A stretch of DNA of 64,000 bases from Glycomyces tritici (GCF_030403505.1 NZ_JAUEMJ010000003.1:372001-436000); one strand, 5' to 3'; counted from the stretch's first letter, positions 1 through 8,423 are shown. Program-made: numbers and translations. The notes: generated by a model not told the origin, from the letters alone.

Positions 1-107
1 ACACGTTCAACCAGTTCGACGCCGCCAGCCCGTTCGGCGGCCTGAAGGAGTCCGGTTACGGCCGCGAAGGCGGCCGCCAGGGGCTGGAGGCCTACCTCGA
101 TGTCTGA
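1..107 (+). CDS. Aldehyde dehydrogenase, C-terminal end only
   Basis: The gene enters from the left edge and its last 34 codons are read in frame from base 3. The residues [16 protein letters not shown] are the conserved C-terminal signature of NAD(P)-dependent aldehyde dehydrogenases, where the oligomerisation strand follows the catalytic domain. The stop codon overlaps the start of the next gene (ATG at 100), so the two are translationally coupled. The catalytic part lies outside the window, so substrate cannot be judged. Confidence 0.85.
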   Translation, partial: TFNQFDAASPFGGLKESGYGREGGRQGLEAYLDV

Positions 108-975
108 TCGCCTGCGGGTCAAGAAGACCTACAAGCTGTACGTGGGCGGGAAGTTCCCCCGCTCGGAGTCCGGAAGGAGCTACCCCGTGAGCAGCCCGGA
201 CGGGACCGAGCTGGCCAACGCCGCGCTCGCCAGCCGCAAGGACGGCCGCGACGCCGTGGCCGCCGCCCGCAAGGCCCAGCGGCCCTGGGCGGGCCAGACC
301 GCGTACCTGCGCGGGCAGATCCTCTACCGCGCCGCCGAGATGCTCGAAGGGCGCGCCGGCCAGTTCGCCGAAGAACTCTCCGACGCCACGGGCGCCGAGG
401 CCCAAGCGGCCCTGGGGACCGTGGAGGCCGCGATCGACCGGCTCGTGCACTACGCGGGCTGGACGGACAAGTACACGTCCGTGCTCGGCGGGGCCAACCC
501 CGTCGCGGGCCCCTACTTCAACCACACGACCCCTGAACCGCTCGGCGTCATCGCGGTGGTGGCCCCGCAGGACGACCCGCTCCTCGGGTTCGTCGAGGCC
601 GTCGCCCCGGCGATCGCCACCGGGAACACCGTGGTCGTGCTCGCGAGCGAGTCGAAGCCGCTGCCCGCGTTGAGCTTCGGTGAAGTGCTCGCCACCTCCG
701 ACCTGCCCGGCGGGGTCGTGAACGTCCTCAGCGGCAAGGCCGCCGAGGTCGCGCCGCACCTCGCCGCGCACGCCGACGTCAACGGGCTCGACCTGGGCGG
801 TGTCGCCGACGCCGAACTCGCCGCGAGCCTGGAGGCCGCCGCCGCCGAGACCCTGAAGGTGGTCCGCCGCCCCGGGCGCCCGGGCACCTCCCTCGACCTG
901 CTGCGGCAGTGGACCGAGTACAAGACCGTGTGGCACCCGGCCGGGATGGCCGCGACCGCCGGAGGCGGCTACTAG
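100..975 (+). CDS. Short aldehyde dehydrogenase-like protein lacking the catalytic cysteine
   Basis: A 291-residue member of the aldehyde dehydrogenase superfamily; normal members have about 480 residues. The N-terminal half aligns by eye with the cofactor-binding domain: YKLYVGGKF near residue 12, [10 protein letters not shown] near 65, and [16 protein letters not shown] near 147. The second half is degenerate and the whole protein contains no cysteine, so the thiohemiacetal mechanism of the family is impossible. It ends just after a short WHPAGM segment instead of the catalytic domain. The start overlaps the stop of a complete-looking dehydrogenase upstream, which suggests a non-catalytic partner subunit or a coupled pseudo-enzyme. 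Tandem dehydrogenase pairs of this type are known in actinomycetes, often downstream of deoC; deoC is not in the window. Confidence 0.75.
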   Translation: MSDRLRVKKTYKLYVGGKFPRSESGRSYPVSSPDGTELANAALASRKDGRDAVAAARKAQRPWAGQTAYLRGQILYRAAEMLEGRAGQFAEELSDATGAEAQAALGTVEAAIDRLVHYAGWTDKYTSVLGGANPVAGPYFNHTTPEPLGVIAVVAPQDDPLLGFVEAVAPAIATGNTVVVLASESKPLPALSFGEVLATSDLPGGVVNVLSGKAAEVAPHLAAHADVNGLDLGGVADAELAASLEAAAAETLKVVRRPGRPGTSLDLLRQWTEYKTVWHPAGMAATAGGGY

Positions 976-984
976 CGACACCCG

Positions 985-1022
985 ATGGGGCCTTGAGATT
1001 CGTTGCTCAGGGCCCCATTCGC
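985..1022 (+). terminator. Rho-independent-type hairpin after the dehydrogenase pair
   Basis: A 13-bp stem with one G-T wobble (ATGGGGCCTTGAG paired with CTCAGGGCCCCAT) lies 10 bases after the stop codon and is followed by ATTC. It probably ends the dehydrogenase transcript. Confidence 0.65.
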
Positions 1023-1116
1023 CCATTCCCCTCCGAACGGACCTACCGGGTACGACCGGGAGTGTCGCGTCGTCGTACGCTGTTCCCCAGCTAGATCACT
1101 ACGGGAGGGACGCGAC

Positions 1117-1944
1117 ATGGCGGCCGATTCGGACGAGCCGGTGCGCAGCGCCGAGACGGACAAGCTCTGGAACGAGATGAGCGTCGACCCGGTGGAGCTC
1201 CACCTGGGCAAGGACTCCGGTTTCACCCTGCGCGCGTACCGGATGTCGGACACCCTCCCCGGCGGGAAGGCCGCGGCGGCGCCTGAGCCCGCCGAGGACG
1301 ACGACGCCGACGACGACGAGCAGCCCCGCGGCAAGCACGCCGCCGACGCCGATGCGGCCCCTGAAGACGAGGACGCCCCCGAGCCCGACGCCGCCGACTT
1401 CGCCGACGACGAGGACGACACCGCCGAAGAGGACGAGGACGCCCTCGACGCCACCCCCGAAGAAGTCCCGGTCTTCTTGACCCGCAAGGGGAAGCTGCTG
1501 GTCTTCCGCGAGGCCGACGCGCTCGTCGCGTACGTCAAGGCCAACGACGACCACGACCTCGCCGTGATCGAGGAGTACGCCGAGCTGCAGCAGCGCCTCA
1601 GCACCGACGACATCGTGTGTGACGAAGACGACACCTACGAGCTGGACCTGGTGGTCGCCAACCTCCGCGGCGGCCAGGAGTCCTGGGAGCCCGAGCTGCT
1701 CATCAAGGCGGCCGAGGTCGGGCGCGACCTCGGGTACGCGCTGAAGAACGACTCCATCGTCAACTCGCTCGCCCCCGGCTCGCCGCTGGACGACCTCGAC
1801 GAGACCTTCCGGATCGTCGTCGACGGCGGCCTGCGCGGCAAACTCGCCAAGCGCCGCTTGAAGAAGAACGACTCGCAGCAGGCGGCCATCGCCTGGCGCG
1901 GCGTCATCGCCAAGATCAACGACCACGTGGAATGGCGCGGCTAG
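1117..1944 (+). CDS. Conserved actinobacterial protein of unknown function with acidic insert
   Basis: The start is the ATG at 1117, preceded by GGGAGGGACGCGAC; an in-frame ATG at 1003 is far upstream and has no coding character. The 275-residue product has a conserved N-terminus (LWNEMSVDPVELHLGKDSGFTLRAYR split over two short motifs), a very acidic low-complexity insert at about residues 57-118, and a conserved C-terminal part with YELDLVVANLRGGQESWEPELL and SPLDDLDETF. The C-terminus ends in a basic then tryptophan-containing stretch (WRGVIAKINDHVEWRG). Relatives without the long acidic insert sit next to aldehyde dehydrogenase genes in other actinomycetes and are sometimes labelled as primosomal proteins without support. 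I see no catalytic motif. A strong hairpin follows the gene. Confidence 0.7.
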   Translation: MAADSDEPVRSAETDKLWNEMSVDPVELHLGKDSGFTLRAYRMSDTLPGGKAAAAPEPAEDDDADDDEQPRGKHAADADAAPEDEDAPEPDAADFADDEDDTAEEDEDALDATPEEVPVFLTRKGKLLVFREADALVAYVKANDDHDLAVIEEYAELQQRLSTDDIVCDEDDTYELDLVVANLRGGQESWEPELLIKAAEVGRDLGYALKNDSIVNSLAPGSPLDDLDETFRIVVDGGLRGKLAKRRLKKNDSQQAAIAWRGVIAKINDHVEWRG

Positions 1945-2001
1945 CGGCGTTCCGGCATCGGCCGAACAGCCCATGCGGACTCATACTCGGAGTCCGAATC
2001 C

Positions 2002-2033
2002 CGGCGCCGCCGCGAGCACACGCGGCGGCGCCG
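2002..2033 (+). terminator. Strong GC hairpin downstream of the conserved protein
   Basis: A perfect 13-bp stem, CGGCGCCGCCGCG paired with CGCGGCGGCGCCG, with a six-base loop. It is followed by CCGTGTCG without a T-run, so termination strength is uncertain. Confidence 0.55.
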
Positions 2034-2267
2034 CCGTGTCGCACATCGTTATTCCATAAGGGAAACCCCTGGTGGGCAGCGTCAGGAAATTGACGGAAAT
2101 GTGTGCTATGACCTTCCATCCCTTCATGAACCCGCACTGTCCGTCCGCTTGCAGAACCGAGTATTCTGCGGAAAACTGATAACGGACTGGTAAATACAGG
2201 CAGGGCTTTGGCCCGCCGACAGGGGCCGGCGCCCGTCCGGGTGCGCCCTACGAGAGGAGCCCCGCGG

Positions 2268-3857
2268 GTGCAAGTGTTCTGCGGCATCACCATCGACCAG
2301 CAGGTAGCAGGAGCCGGACAAGGCGACACCGCCTGCGCCGTCGCGCTCGTCGCGGCCGGCGGCAGCCTCATCGCCACCGACACCTTCGGCGACGACCCCC
2401 GCGGGTGGGTCCGCCTCAACAGCCTCCTCGCGCGTTCGGCGCCCGGGCAGTCAGTCTCGGTGGCCGTCGACGGCGAGGTGGTCCAGCTGGCCGAGTTCGC
2501 CGCAGCCGCCGGGCAGCTCGTCATCCGCGCCAACAGCCCGGCCTCGCGCTCCAAGGACGCCCTCGACGACGCCATCGCCATGGCCCGCGGCCTGGCCACC
2601 GGCGAAGTGGGCGGCCAGCCCTTCGCGGCGCGCCCTGAGATCAACGCTCTGCGCCCGATCCTGGACACCGTGGCCTCGGCCGCCAGGGCCCGCCACGACG
2701 CGGCAGAGGCGCTCACGTGCCTGCTGCGCGCGGTCTTCCCGGCGGCGCTCGCCGCCTGGGACGACCCGAGCGAGGCCAACGCCGTCGCCATCCTCACCCG
2801 GCTCCCCCAGCCCGGTGCGCTCCAGTCGATCTCGACCGAAGAGCTCGCCGCGGACCTCGCCACCGTGGCCGACCCCGGCCAGGTCGCGGCGATGGCCGGC
2901 GCCCTGACCGAGGCCATCCGCGAGATCGGCGGCGGGGACGACCCGTCCGTCGCGCCCAGCGTCTCCGCGACCGCCGACGCGGTCTCCGCCTGGGACCGCT
3001 CGCTCGAGGGCCTCATCGGGCTCCTCCAGGCCAAGCGCCCGCGCCTCGACGCCGCGCCGCCGGCCGCCCCGGTTCCGGTCCACGCCTACGACGACGAGGA
3101 CCGGCCCTCGCGCCGCCACGGCCACGACACGCACACCACCGTCCGCCTCCCCGGGGACCTGCCCGACCGCCAGAGCCTCCGCGCGCTCGACCCGGCCTCG
3201 CAGCTGCACTCGCTCGTCGACCTCGAAGCGACGCAGGTGATCCCCGAGTCGCAGATGCCCGTGGACGGCGAGAGCCACACCCGCTCGATCCGCAGGCGCC
3301 GCCGGGCCCAGCCCGCCGAGCTGCCGCAGTCGGACCTGCCCGCGCCGACCGAGCGGACGGTCCCCCGCCCCGCGCTGTCGGACGCGTTCCAGTCCGAGAG
3401 CATGCGCCAGCCCGACCCTGAGCCGCGCCGCCACCCGTGGCAGCCCAAGGACGACGTCCACATCGTCGACGTCGCCAGCCTCATGGCCGACGACGACGGC
3501 CTCATGATCCTCGGCCAGGCCCGCAGCGCCTGGTTCAAGCGGCCCGAAAGCGAAGAGCCCGAACCGGAGTCGTGGAACCTCCCCGGCGACGACGGCTGGC
3601 GCACCGCCCGCCACGTCACCGAGGCCCCCGAGACCGAGGAGCCGACCACGCCCGCCGGGCTGCCGCGACGCAAGCCGCAGGCGAACCTGGTCCCCGGCGC
3701 GGTCGTCGCCGACGAGAACCCGCGCTTCGACGAGCCGATCGACCGCGACCCCGAACTGCTGGCGCAGAACACCGCCGGCTACTTCAAAGGCTGGGGCCGG
3801 GCCCGGGGCGGCCGCCCCGGCGCAGGCGCCAGGACGGAGAGGATGGCGACCCGATGA
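2268..3857 (+). CDS. IS110-transposase-like DEDD domain fused to a conservon-kinase-type C-terminal tail
   Basis: The start is the GTG at 2268, eight bases after GAGAGGAG, giving 529 residues. Residues 1-190 resemble the DEDD domain of IS110-family transposases: a first strand ending in GITID (D10), the helix SKDALDDAIAMARGLA at 95-110 matching the family's KTDRxDAxALA motif, and helices around LLRAVFPAALAAW (152-164). The second transposase domain is absent. From about 260 the protein is disordered and ends with motifs shared with the conservon sensor kinase at 10206-13478: SAWFK, then DDGW, then GLPRRKPQANLVPGAV. Its stop overlaps the start of a roadblock gene. There are no terminal inverted repeats or other mobile-element signs. 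I infer a domesticated transposase domain working in a roadblock-linked signalling complex. Confidence 0.72.
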   Translation: MQVFCGITIDQQVAGAGQGDTACAVALVAAGGSLIATDTFGDDPRGWVRLNSLLARSAPGQSVSVAVDGEVVQLAEFAAAAGQLVIRANSPASRSKDALDDAIAMARGLATGEVGGQPFAARPEINALRPILDTVASAARARHDAAEALTCLLRAVFPAALAAWDDPSEANAVAILTRLPQPGALQSISTEELAADLATVADPGQVAAMAGALTEAIREIGGGDDPSVAPSVSATADAVSAWDRSLEGLIGLLQAKRPRLDAAPPAAPVPVHAYDDEDRPSRRHGHDTHTTVRLPGDLPDRQSLRALDPASQLHSLVDLEATQVIPESQMPVDGESHTRSIRRRRRAQPAELPQSDLPAPTERTVPRPALSDAFQSESMRQPDPEPRRHPWQPKDDVHIVDVASLMADDDGLMILGQARSAWFKRPESEEPEPESWNLPGDDGWRTARHVTEAPETEEPTTPAGLPRRKPQANLVPGAVVADENPRFDEPIDRDPELLAQNTAGYFKGWGRARGGRPGAGARTERMATR

Positions 3858-4279
3858 GCGCCAATCTCGGCGTCTACGAGCGCTCCCTGAGCATGCTGCT
3901 CGGTTCGCTCGTGGCCCGCACCCCCGGGCTCTCGCACGCCGTCCTGGTGAGCGTCGACGGCCTGCCGCTCGCGGTCTCGGCCGGGCTCCCCAAGGAGCGC
4001 GCCGACCAGCTGGCGGGCATCGGATCGGGCCTGCTCTCCATGGGCGAGGGCGCCGGCCGGTCGATGGACCACGGCCCGACTCAGCAGGTCATCGTCGAGA
4101 TGGCCGAGGGCGTGCTCCTCGCCGCCCCGGTCGGCCCGCAGATCTGCCTGACCCTGCTGGCGGTCTCGCAGTGCGACCGCGAGCAGCTCGGTTACGAGCT
4201 CGGGCAGTTCACGATGCAGGTCGGGCCCCTGCTGAACGAGGCCCTGACGAACACGGGCTCCATCCCGAAAGTCGTGTAA
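3854..4279 (+). CDS. Roadblock/LC7 domain protein (orphan CvnB-like)
   Basis: The ATG at 3854 overlaps the TGA of the preceding gene (ATGA), so expression is coupled. The 141-residue product has the roadblock/LC7 fold of bacterial conservon CvnB and MglB proteins: TPGLSHAVLVSVDGLPLAVS, then KERADQLAGIGSGLLSM, then VIVEMAEGVLLAAPV. These proteins dimerise and regulate small Ras-like GTPases. No DUF742 or GTPase gene follows, and a terminator closes the unit, so this is a half-conservon in which the usual sensor kinase is replaced by the transposase-like protein. Compared with the conservon copy at 9762-10160 it has a longer C-terminal helix (YELGQFTMQVGPLLNEAL). Confidence 0.85.
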   Translation: MSANLGVYERSLSMLLGSLVARTPGLSHAVLVSVDGLPLAVSAGLPKERADQLAGIGSGLLSMGEGAGRSMDHGPTQQVIVEMAEGVLLAAPVGPQICLTLLAVSQCDREQLGYELGQFTMQVGPLLNEALTNTGSIPKVV

Positions 4280-4289
4280 GGCAAGCGGA

Positions 4290-4325
4290 ACGGGCCCCGA
4301 GGCGATGCCTCAGGGCCCGTTTTCG
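4290..4325 (+). terminator. Rho-independent terminator after the roadblock gene
   Basis: The stem ACGGGCCCCGAGGC / GCCTCAGGGCCCGT has one small mismatch, a short loop and a following TTTTCG. It lies 10 bases after the stop and closes the two-gene unit. Confidence 0.75.
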
Positions 4326-4450
4326 TCAGTAGGTCGGCTGATCGCGCGGGGCCCGTTTTTCGCATACCGGTCAGCGGCTTGCGCCGATTCGCGCGCGGGG
4401 CCGGGGGTGATCGTCTGGACCCTTGCTGCCGCACGGGGTTGAGGTTAGAG

Positions 4451-4611
4451 CGGGCAGCGACGACGGGGTCCTGCTCATTGGGGGTCGGTGCTCGGCTTTC
4501 GGACCGGAGTGGGCGCGGGCTAAAGCGGGCAGCGACAAAGGGGGGCCTGCTAACGAAGGGTCCCCGTTCGGCCTTCGCGCGGAGTGGGCGCGGGTCAAAG
4601 CCGGCAGCGAC
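4451..4611 (+). repeat. Left array: three copies of a 75-bp repeat
   Basis: The core CGGGCAGCGAC (last copy CCGGCAGCGAC) occurs at 4451, 4526 and 4601, exactly 75 bases apart, with conserved flanks such as GGAGTGGGCGCGGG before the core and AAAG after it. The same repeat occurs in inverted orientation downstream of the HNH gene. The rest of 4326-4857 holds no convincing gene; short open frames here simply translate the repeat. Confidence 0.8.
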
Positions 4612-4857
4612 AAAGGGTTCGTATTCCTTTGCGGTGTGCCGTGCGGCCGGCGGGCAGCGCGCGGCCTGCGGCGGGCTGATGGATTGCACGGTTCGCCCTG
4701 CGCCCCAGGCGGTCCGACAACTCCATGAATGTCCCTCATGGATCATTCACCCCTTTGAGTGATGACACCCCTCCCCCCACCTGTCACAATTGAACTACGA
4801 ACAAGTTAGCGAAAACAGCCAGATCATTCGAGAACAAGGAAGGGAGGCGAAGGACCC

Positions 4858-6585
4858 ATGAGCCACTGCACCACCACCCCGAACTCCTTCCCTCCCTTGG
4901 TCTCCGACCGCCCCGCCCAGGCTGCGGCCATCCGCTCCACCCTCGATGCAGCCGCCTCCCTCATCAACACCCAGCACGCGGCGGTCCTCTCCTCAGTGAT
5001 CGAGATGAAGGAGCAGAACCTCCACCGCTCCGAGTTCGGGTTCTCCGCCTTGCGGGATCTCCTGGTCTCCCAGTTCGACTTCACCTTCAATACGGCAGGC
5101 TCCATCGCGGCCATCGCCAGGCTCTCAGGGAAGTTCCGTCTCCTGGCACAGGCGGCAACGACAGGGCGAGCAAGGATCGACCAGGTCGCCTACGCCGTCC
5201 GCCAGCTCGACCAGACCACCGCAATGCGCCTGTTCGCCCGCACCCCCTTCAGGACCCCGGTGGCCTCCCCCTTCGATCCTTCGGTCCAGTGCGCCACTCC
5301 CGAAGCCATGGTGTCCGAGTACTGCGCACACGCCTCCTTCAAAGACCTCCGTCGTCACCTCGACGAGCTCTGGGCCTCGATCGCCGAAGAGTCTGAACTC
5401 TTCGATGAACTGGGCGAGCAGTCGATGCAGCGCCTGGAACTGATCCCGCAGGGCAACGGCATGTGGTCCTTGGAGGGCCAGCTCTCCGAGGCCACTGGCC
5501 GCCTTCTCGACAAGTACCTGAAGACCGCCTGCCCGCCCCCTCGCCAAGAAGACCAGGGCACCGAGGATGAGGGCGGCCTCCTGCCCCCGCAGGCCAACCG
5601 CCACGCCGAGGCCCTGCACCAGCTCCTCGCGGGCTACGGCTCCTCCCCCCAAGCCGCCACCCGCCACGGCCACACCGCCACCCTGGACCTGACCGTGGAC
5701 ATCGAGACCCTGCAAGGCAAGGACACGGGCCGCCTGCCACTCCTGGAAGGCCAGCCGATCAGCGTCGCCCGCGCCCGGCTCCTCGCCTGCGAAGCGGGTG
5801 TCATCCCTTCAGTCTTCGACTACGCCACAGGCGAAGCGGTCGAACTGGGTCGAGCCCTCCGGCTCCCCAACACCGCACTCCGTCGCAAACTCGAGCTCGA
5901 GCAACCGGAAGGCTGCGCCTGGCAGGGCTGTGACCGGCCGGTCGCTTGGACCGAAGCGCACCACATCCAGCATTGGGCAGATGGTGGCGCAACGGCCGCT
6001 GAGAACCTCATCCTCCTTTGCCGCTTTCATCACGGGCGCATACATACCGCTGGCTGGTCAGTGGAGAAGACCGGTCCGGGTCAGGCGGTCATCACCCACC
6101 ACGAGGGCCACGAGGCCCAGGCCGGTACAGGCCGGGGCGGCAGCGAGGGTGACGGGTGCGGGTGCTCGGACTGGCGCACCGACCAGGACATGGACGCCGA
6201 GAACGAAGGCTCGGACTGGGACGTGTTCCCGACCGGGCTCTACCGCTCCGAATGGTCCGAGGCGATGAAGCCCGACCTCGATGCCCTCGCGGAAACCATC
6301 GAAAGAGACCGATGCCTGGAAGCGATCAAGGCATCCAAGGCCAAATGCCGAGAGAAGTTCAAGGCACCGACACCAGTGCCGGTCTTAAGCTGCCCCAGCG
6401 AGCGACTGCTGGGGGAAGCGCCGCAACACCAAGCAGCGCAGCCTGATCCCGAGAGGGATCGGGCCCCTCGGCATGCCCGGGGCCGGCAATCCACCTGGAA
6501 AGCCCATGCCCCGCACACCAAAGCCTCCGGAAGGTCGGCGACGGACCGAAGCTCCGCCCAAACCTTGTTGTCGCTGCCCGCCTGA
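4858..6585 (+). CDS. DUF222 / 13E12-repeat family HNH endonuclease
   Basis: The ATG at 4858 follows GGGAGGCGAAGGACCC. The 575-residue protein has the N-terminal DUF222 domain typical of the actinobacterial 13E12-repeat family (residues about 20-310, with the motif GRARIDQVAYAVRQL) and a C-terminal HNH nuclease: CAWQGCDRPVAWTEAHHI, then HWADGGATAAENLILLCRFHH, at about residues 356-395. The zinc-binding cysteines and the HH/N/H residues are present, so the nuclease should be active on DNA. A charged tail of about 150 residues follows. The biological role of this multicopy family is unknown; mobility and defence have both been proposed. The last codons and stop are formed by a copy of the flanking repeat, and inverted arrays bracket the gene. 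Confidence 0.88.
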   Translation: MSHCTTTPNSFPPLVSDRPAQAAAIRSTLDAAASLINTQHAAVLSSVIEMKEQNLHRSEFGFSALRDLLVSQFDFTFNTAGSIAAIARLSGKFRLLAQAATTGRARIDQVAYAVRQLDQTTAMRLFARTPFRTPVASPFDPSVQCATPEAMVSEYCAHASFKDLRRHLDELWASIAEESELFDELGEQSMQRLELIPQGNGMWSLEGQLSEATGRLLDKYLKTACPPPRQEDQGTEDEGGLLPPQANRHAEALHQLLAGYGSSPQAATRHGHTATLDLTVDIETLQGKDTGRLPLLEGQPISVARARLLACEAGVIPSVFDYATGEAVELGRALRLPNTALRRKLELEQPEGCAWQGCDRPVAWTEAHHIQHWADGGATAAENLILLCRFHHGRIHTAGWSVEKTGPGQAVITHHEGHEAQAGTGRGGSEGDGCGCSDWRTDQDMDAENEGSDWDVFPTGLYRSEWSEAMKPDLDALAETIERDRCLEAIKASKAKCREKFKAPTPVPVLSCPSERLLGEAPQHQAAQPDPERDRAPRHARGRQSTWKAHAPHTKASGRSATDRSSAQTLLSLPA

Positions 6586-7029
6586 GCCTGAACCCGATCC
6601 GGCCGGGAATCCGGAGACGGACCCGAGCCCCTTCCCCACCCCTGTCGCTGCCCGGTTGAACCGGGATCCGGGCGGACCGAAGGCCGGAGAGAGACTCGAA
6701 CCCCTCCCCCACCCTTGTCGCTGCCCGGTTGAACCGGGATCCGGGCGGACCGAAGGCCGGAGAGGGACCCCGGCCCCCTCTCCCACCTCTTGTCGCCGCC
6801 CGATCGAACCGGGATTCGACCGGACCGAGTGCCGGAGAGAGACCCGAATCCCTCCCCCACCTTCTTGTCGCTGCCCGATCGAACCGCAGGCCATCGCAAC
6901 CGGGAGGCCGAAGCGCCCAGCCCCGGCCCTTCCTACCTCGTTGTCGCCGCCCGCCTTGACCTGGGCCGATCCGGGCCCGAGTGCCGCAATCACGACCCGC
7001 CCTCCCCCCTGCCTCGTTGTCGCCGATTG
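6570..7029 (-). repeat. Right array: seven inverted copies of the same 75-bp repeat
   Basis: The core GTCGCTGCCCG or GTCGCCGCCCG begins at 6570, 6644, 6717, 6792, 6867 and 6943, with a decayed copy at 7019. The period is 73-76 bases. Flanks read TTGAACCGGGATCCGGGCGG then ACCGAAGGCCGGAGA in the best copies. These are reverse complements of the left array (GTCGCTGCCCG versus CGGGCAGCGAC). Region 6586-7133 holds no supported gene. Confidence 0.8.
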
Positions 7030-7133
7030 CTTTGAGGCGAGCGCGTCAGAACACCCGAGCCATTGAGAGACACGGGAAAAGGCCGGGTGCGCAGATGCGC
7101 GCCCGACCTCGGAAGTTTGCGTGTGGGTGTGCG

Positions 7134-7385
7134 TTAGGCGCGGGCCGCCGCTTCGAGCAGACCGACGAAATCGGCCGACTGCAGCGCGAAGACCGGCGAG
7201 TCGTGACCGAGCTTGGAGTCGCGGACCTGGAAGCCCTCGGCGCGCTGGCGGGCCTCGACGCAGTTGCTGTCGGCGCCGCCGTTGCTGCGGGTGCTTTTTC
7301 TCCAAGTCACTCGGCATTCGACACAACTGCTGTCGGCGCCGCCGTTGCTGCGGGTGCTCTTGCGCCAGCTACTGACTTCTGTCAT
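7134..7385 (-). CDS. DUF397 protein with a duplicated N-terminal motif
   Basis: An 83-residue product starting at the ATG at 7385, inside the end of the upstream XRE gene (17-base overlap). DUF397 proteins are small partners of WhiJ-type XRE regulators in actinomycetes. The usual signature W+KS+RS...NCVE occurs twice here (WRKSTRSNGGADSSCVE then WRKSTRSNGGADSNCVE), 21 codons apart, before the single remaining C-terminal part FQVRDSKLGHDSPVFAL and FVGLLEAA. At DNA level 31 bases are identical 63 bp apart (7265-7295 and 7328-7358), so the duplication is recent and in frame. Confidence 0.85.
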   Translation of the reverse strand: MTEVSSWRKSTRSNGGADSSCVECRVTWRKSTRSNGGADSNCVEARQRAEGFQVRDSKLGHDSPVFALQSADFVGLLEAAARA

Positions 7386-8175
7386 CGAGCCACCTTCCGA
7401 TACGAGTCCCCGAAGACCACATGTGCTTGATGCGGTCATGGTACAACTCCACCTTGAAAGCTTCCTCGACGTGTCGGCTCTGGTCTAGCGCCTCAACGAA
7501 TACGAACGGTGGGGCCGCGCCCGGCCGCCCATCCGGCAGGTAGATCTCATACGAGTGATCCATGCCCCGATGCAAGCCTTCGAGCACACGCACTTCGCAA
7601 TCGGGGTGATCATCCGCTTCGATCAACTTCGCGAGTTGCTTGTCGGCCCACTCCCAGCCGTCGAGGTAACGGAGGGCGTTGCCGCTGAGCAGGAAATGCA
7701 TCTTCGGTGCTGGCCTTCGCCCGATGAGGGTCAGGTAGCGCCGCAGCTTGCGTTGGAAGTGCACATGTACGTCGGGCTCCCGTTCAGGGAGGATTCCCGA
7801 GTGATACTGCTCGATCTGGAGCGGCCCCGGGATGTACAGCGGCTCCCACTTCCAGATCTCTCCCGAGGTGGCCTCGGCCAGTTCGACGATGAAGATGTTG
7901 CGGTCGCTGAGCTCCGAGACGATCACGCCGTTGTCCAACTGGGTGATCACATGCGACAGGAAGTCGATCCGCTTCTCACTCGCCCCGCAGATCCGCGCGT
8001 ACTGGGCTGCCATGCCTGCCTTCGGCCGCGTCTCGCCGCTGAGATAGTTGGTCACCGTCCGCACGCTCACGCCGAGCTTCGCGCCGATCTGCTGGCACGT
8101 CAGCTTCGACTCTCGCTTGAGAGCATTGAGTTCGACTGGGACAAACCATTCTGCGATACGCGCGATCGGCATCAA
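7369..8175 (-). CDS. XRE-family regulator with DUF5753 domain (WhiJ type)
   Basis: 268 residues from ATG 8175 (a second ATG at 8172 is equally possible). Residues about 12-60 form a helix-turn-helix: LKRESKLTCQQIGAKLGVSV then RTVTNYLSGETRPK. The rest matches the DUF5753 region of WhiJ-type actinomycete regulators, with EIWKWEPLYIPGPLQIEQYH and RRYLTLIGRRPAPKMHFLL, LSGNALRYL and WSSGTRIGRWL. Such regulators act with a small DUF397 protein encoded next door, and the DUF397 gene overlaps its 3' end here. They influence development and antibiotic production in Streptomyces; the ligand and target are unknown. Confidence 0.88.
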   Translation of the reverse strand: MMPIARIAEWFVPVELNALKRESKLTCQQIGAKLGVSVRTVTNYLSGETRPKAGMAAQYARICGASEKRIDFLSHVITQLDNGVIVSELSDRNIFIVELAEATSGEIWKWEPLYIPGPLQIEQYHSGILPEREPDVHVHFQRKLRRYLTLIGRRPAPKMHFLLSGNALRYLDGWEWADKQLAKLIEADDHPDCEVRVLEGLHRGMDHSYEIYLPDGRPGAAPPFVFVEALDQSRHVEEAFKVELYHDRIKHMWSSGTRIGRWLDDRSQ

Positions 8176-8340
8176 TGCCTCCAGGAGCTGGTGGTGGGCA
8201 CTCTCGGTAACGAAACGGTACCCCTGATCGCACTAGCCTTGGGAAGTGGGTAAAGGGTGGAAAGTTTGGGGCGCAATACTTTCCGATCGGTCTTGCCGTG
8301 CTCCATTTTCAGCCGACCAACCCTTTACTCAAGGCAAAAC

Positions 8341-8376
8341 GAAGGGGCCCAAGGCGGTTAAGCCTTGGGCCCCTTC
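8341..8376 (-). terminator. Terminator hairpin downstream of the conservon
   Basis: A perfect 15-bp stem, GAAGGGGCCCAAGGC with GCCTTGGGCCCCTTC. Read on the minus strand it is followed by GTTTTG, so it should end transcripts leaving the conservon GTPase gene at 8537. Region 8176-8536 otherwise holds the XRE promoter area and a short tandem repeat. Confidence 0.7.
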
Positions 8377-8423
8377 GAAGCATGGTCCAGGGAGATGGGT
8401 CAGCCTAGACGACAGTTCTCAAT

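Noticed and set aside
2268..3857. Active IS110 insertion sequence
   Set aside because: No second transposase domain, no flanking repeats, long conservon-type tail and coupling to a roadblock gene argue against a mobile element.
4371..4762. Several open frames on both strands
   Set aside because: They only translate the 75-bp repeat array; peptides repeat in register with the DNA period.
6473..7066. Possible proline-rich protein downstream of the HNH gene
   Set aside because: Entirely within the inverted repeat array and overlapping the HNH tail; no start signal.
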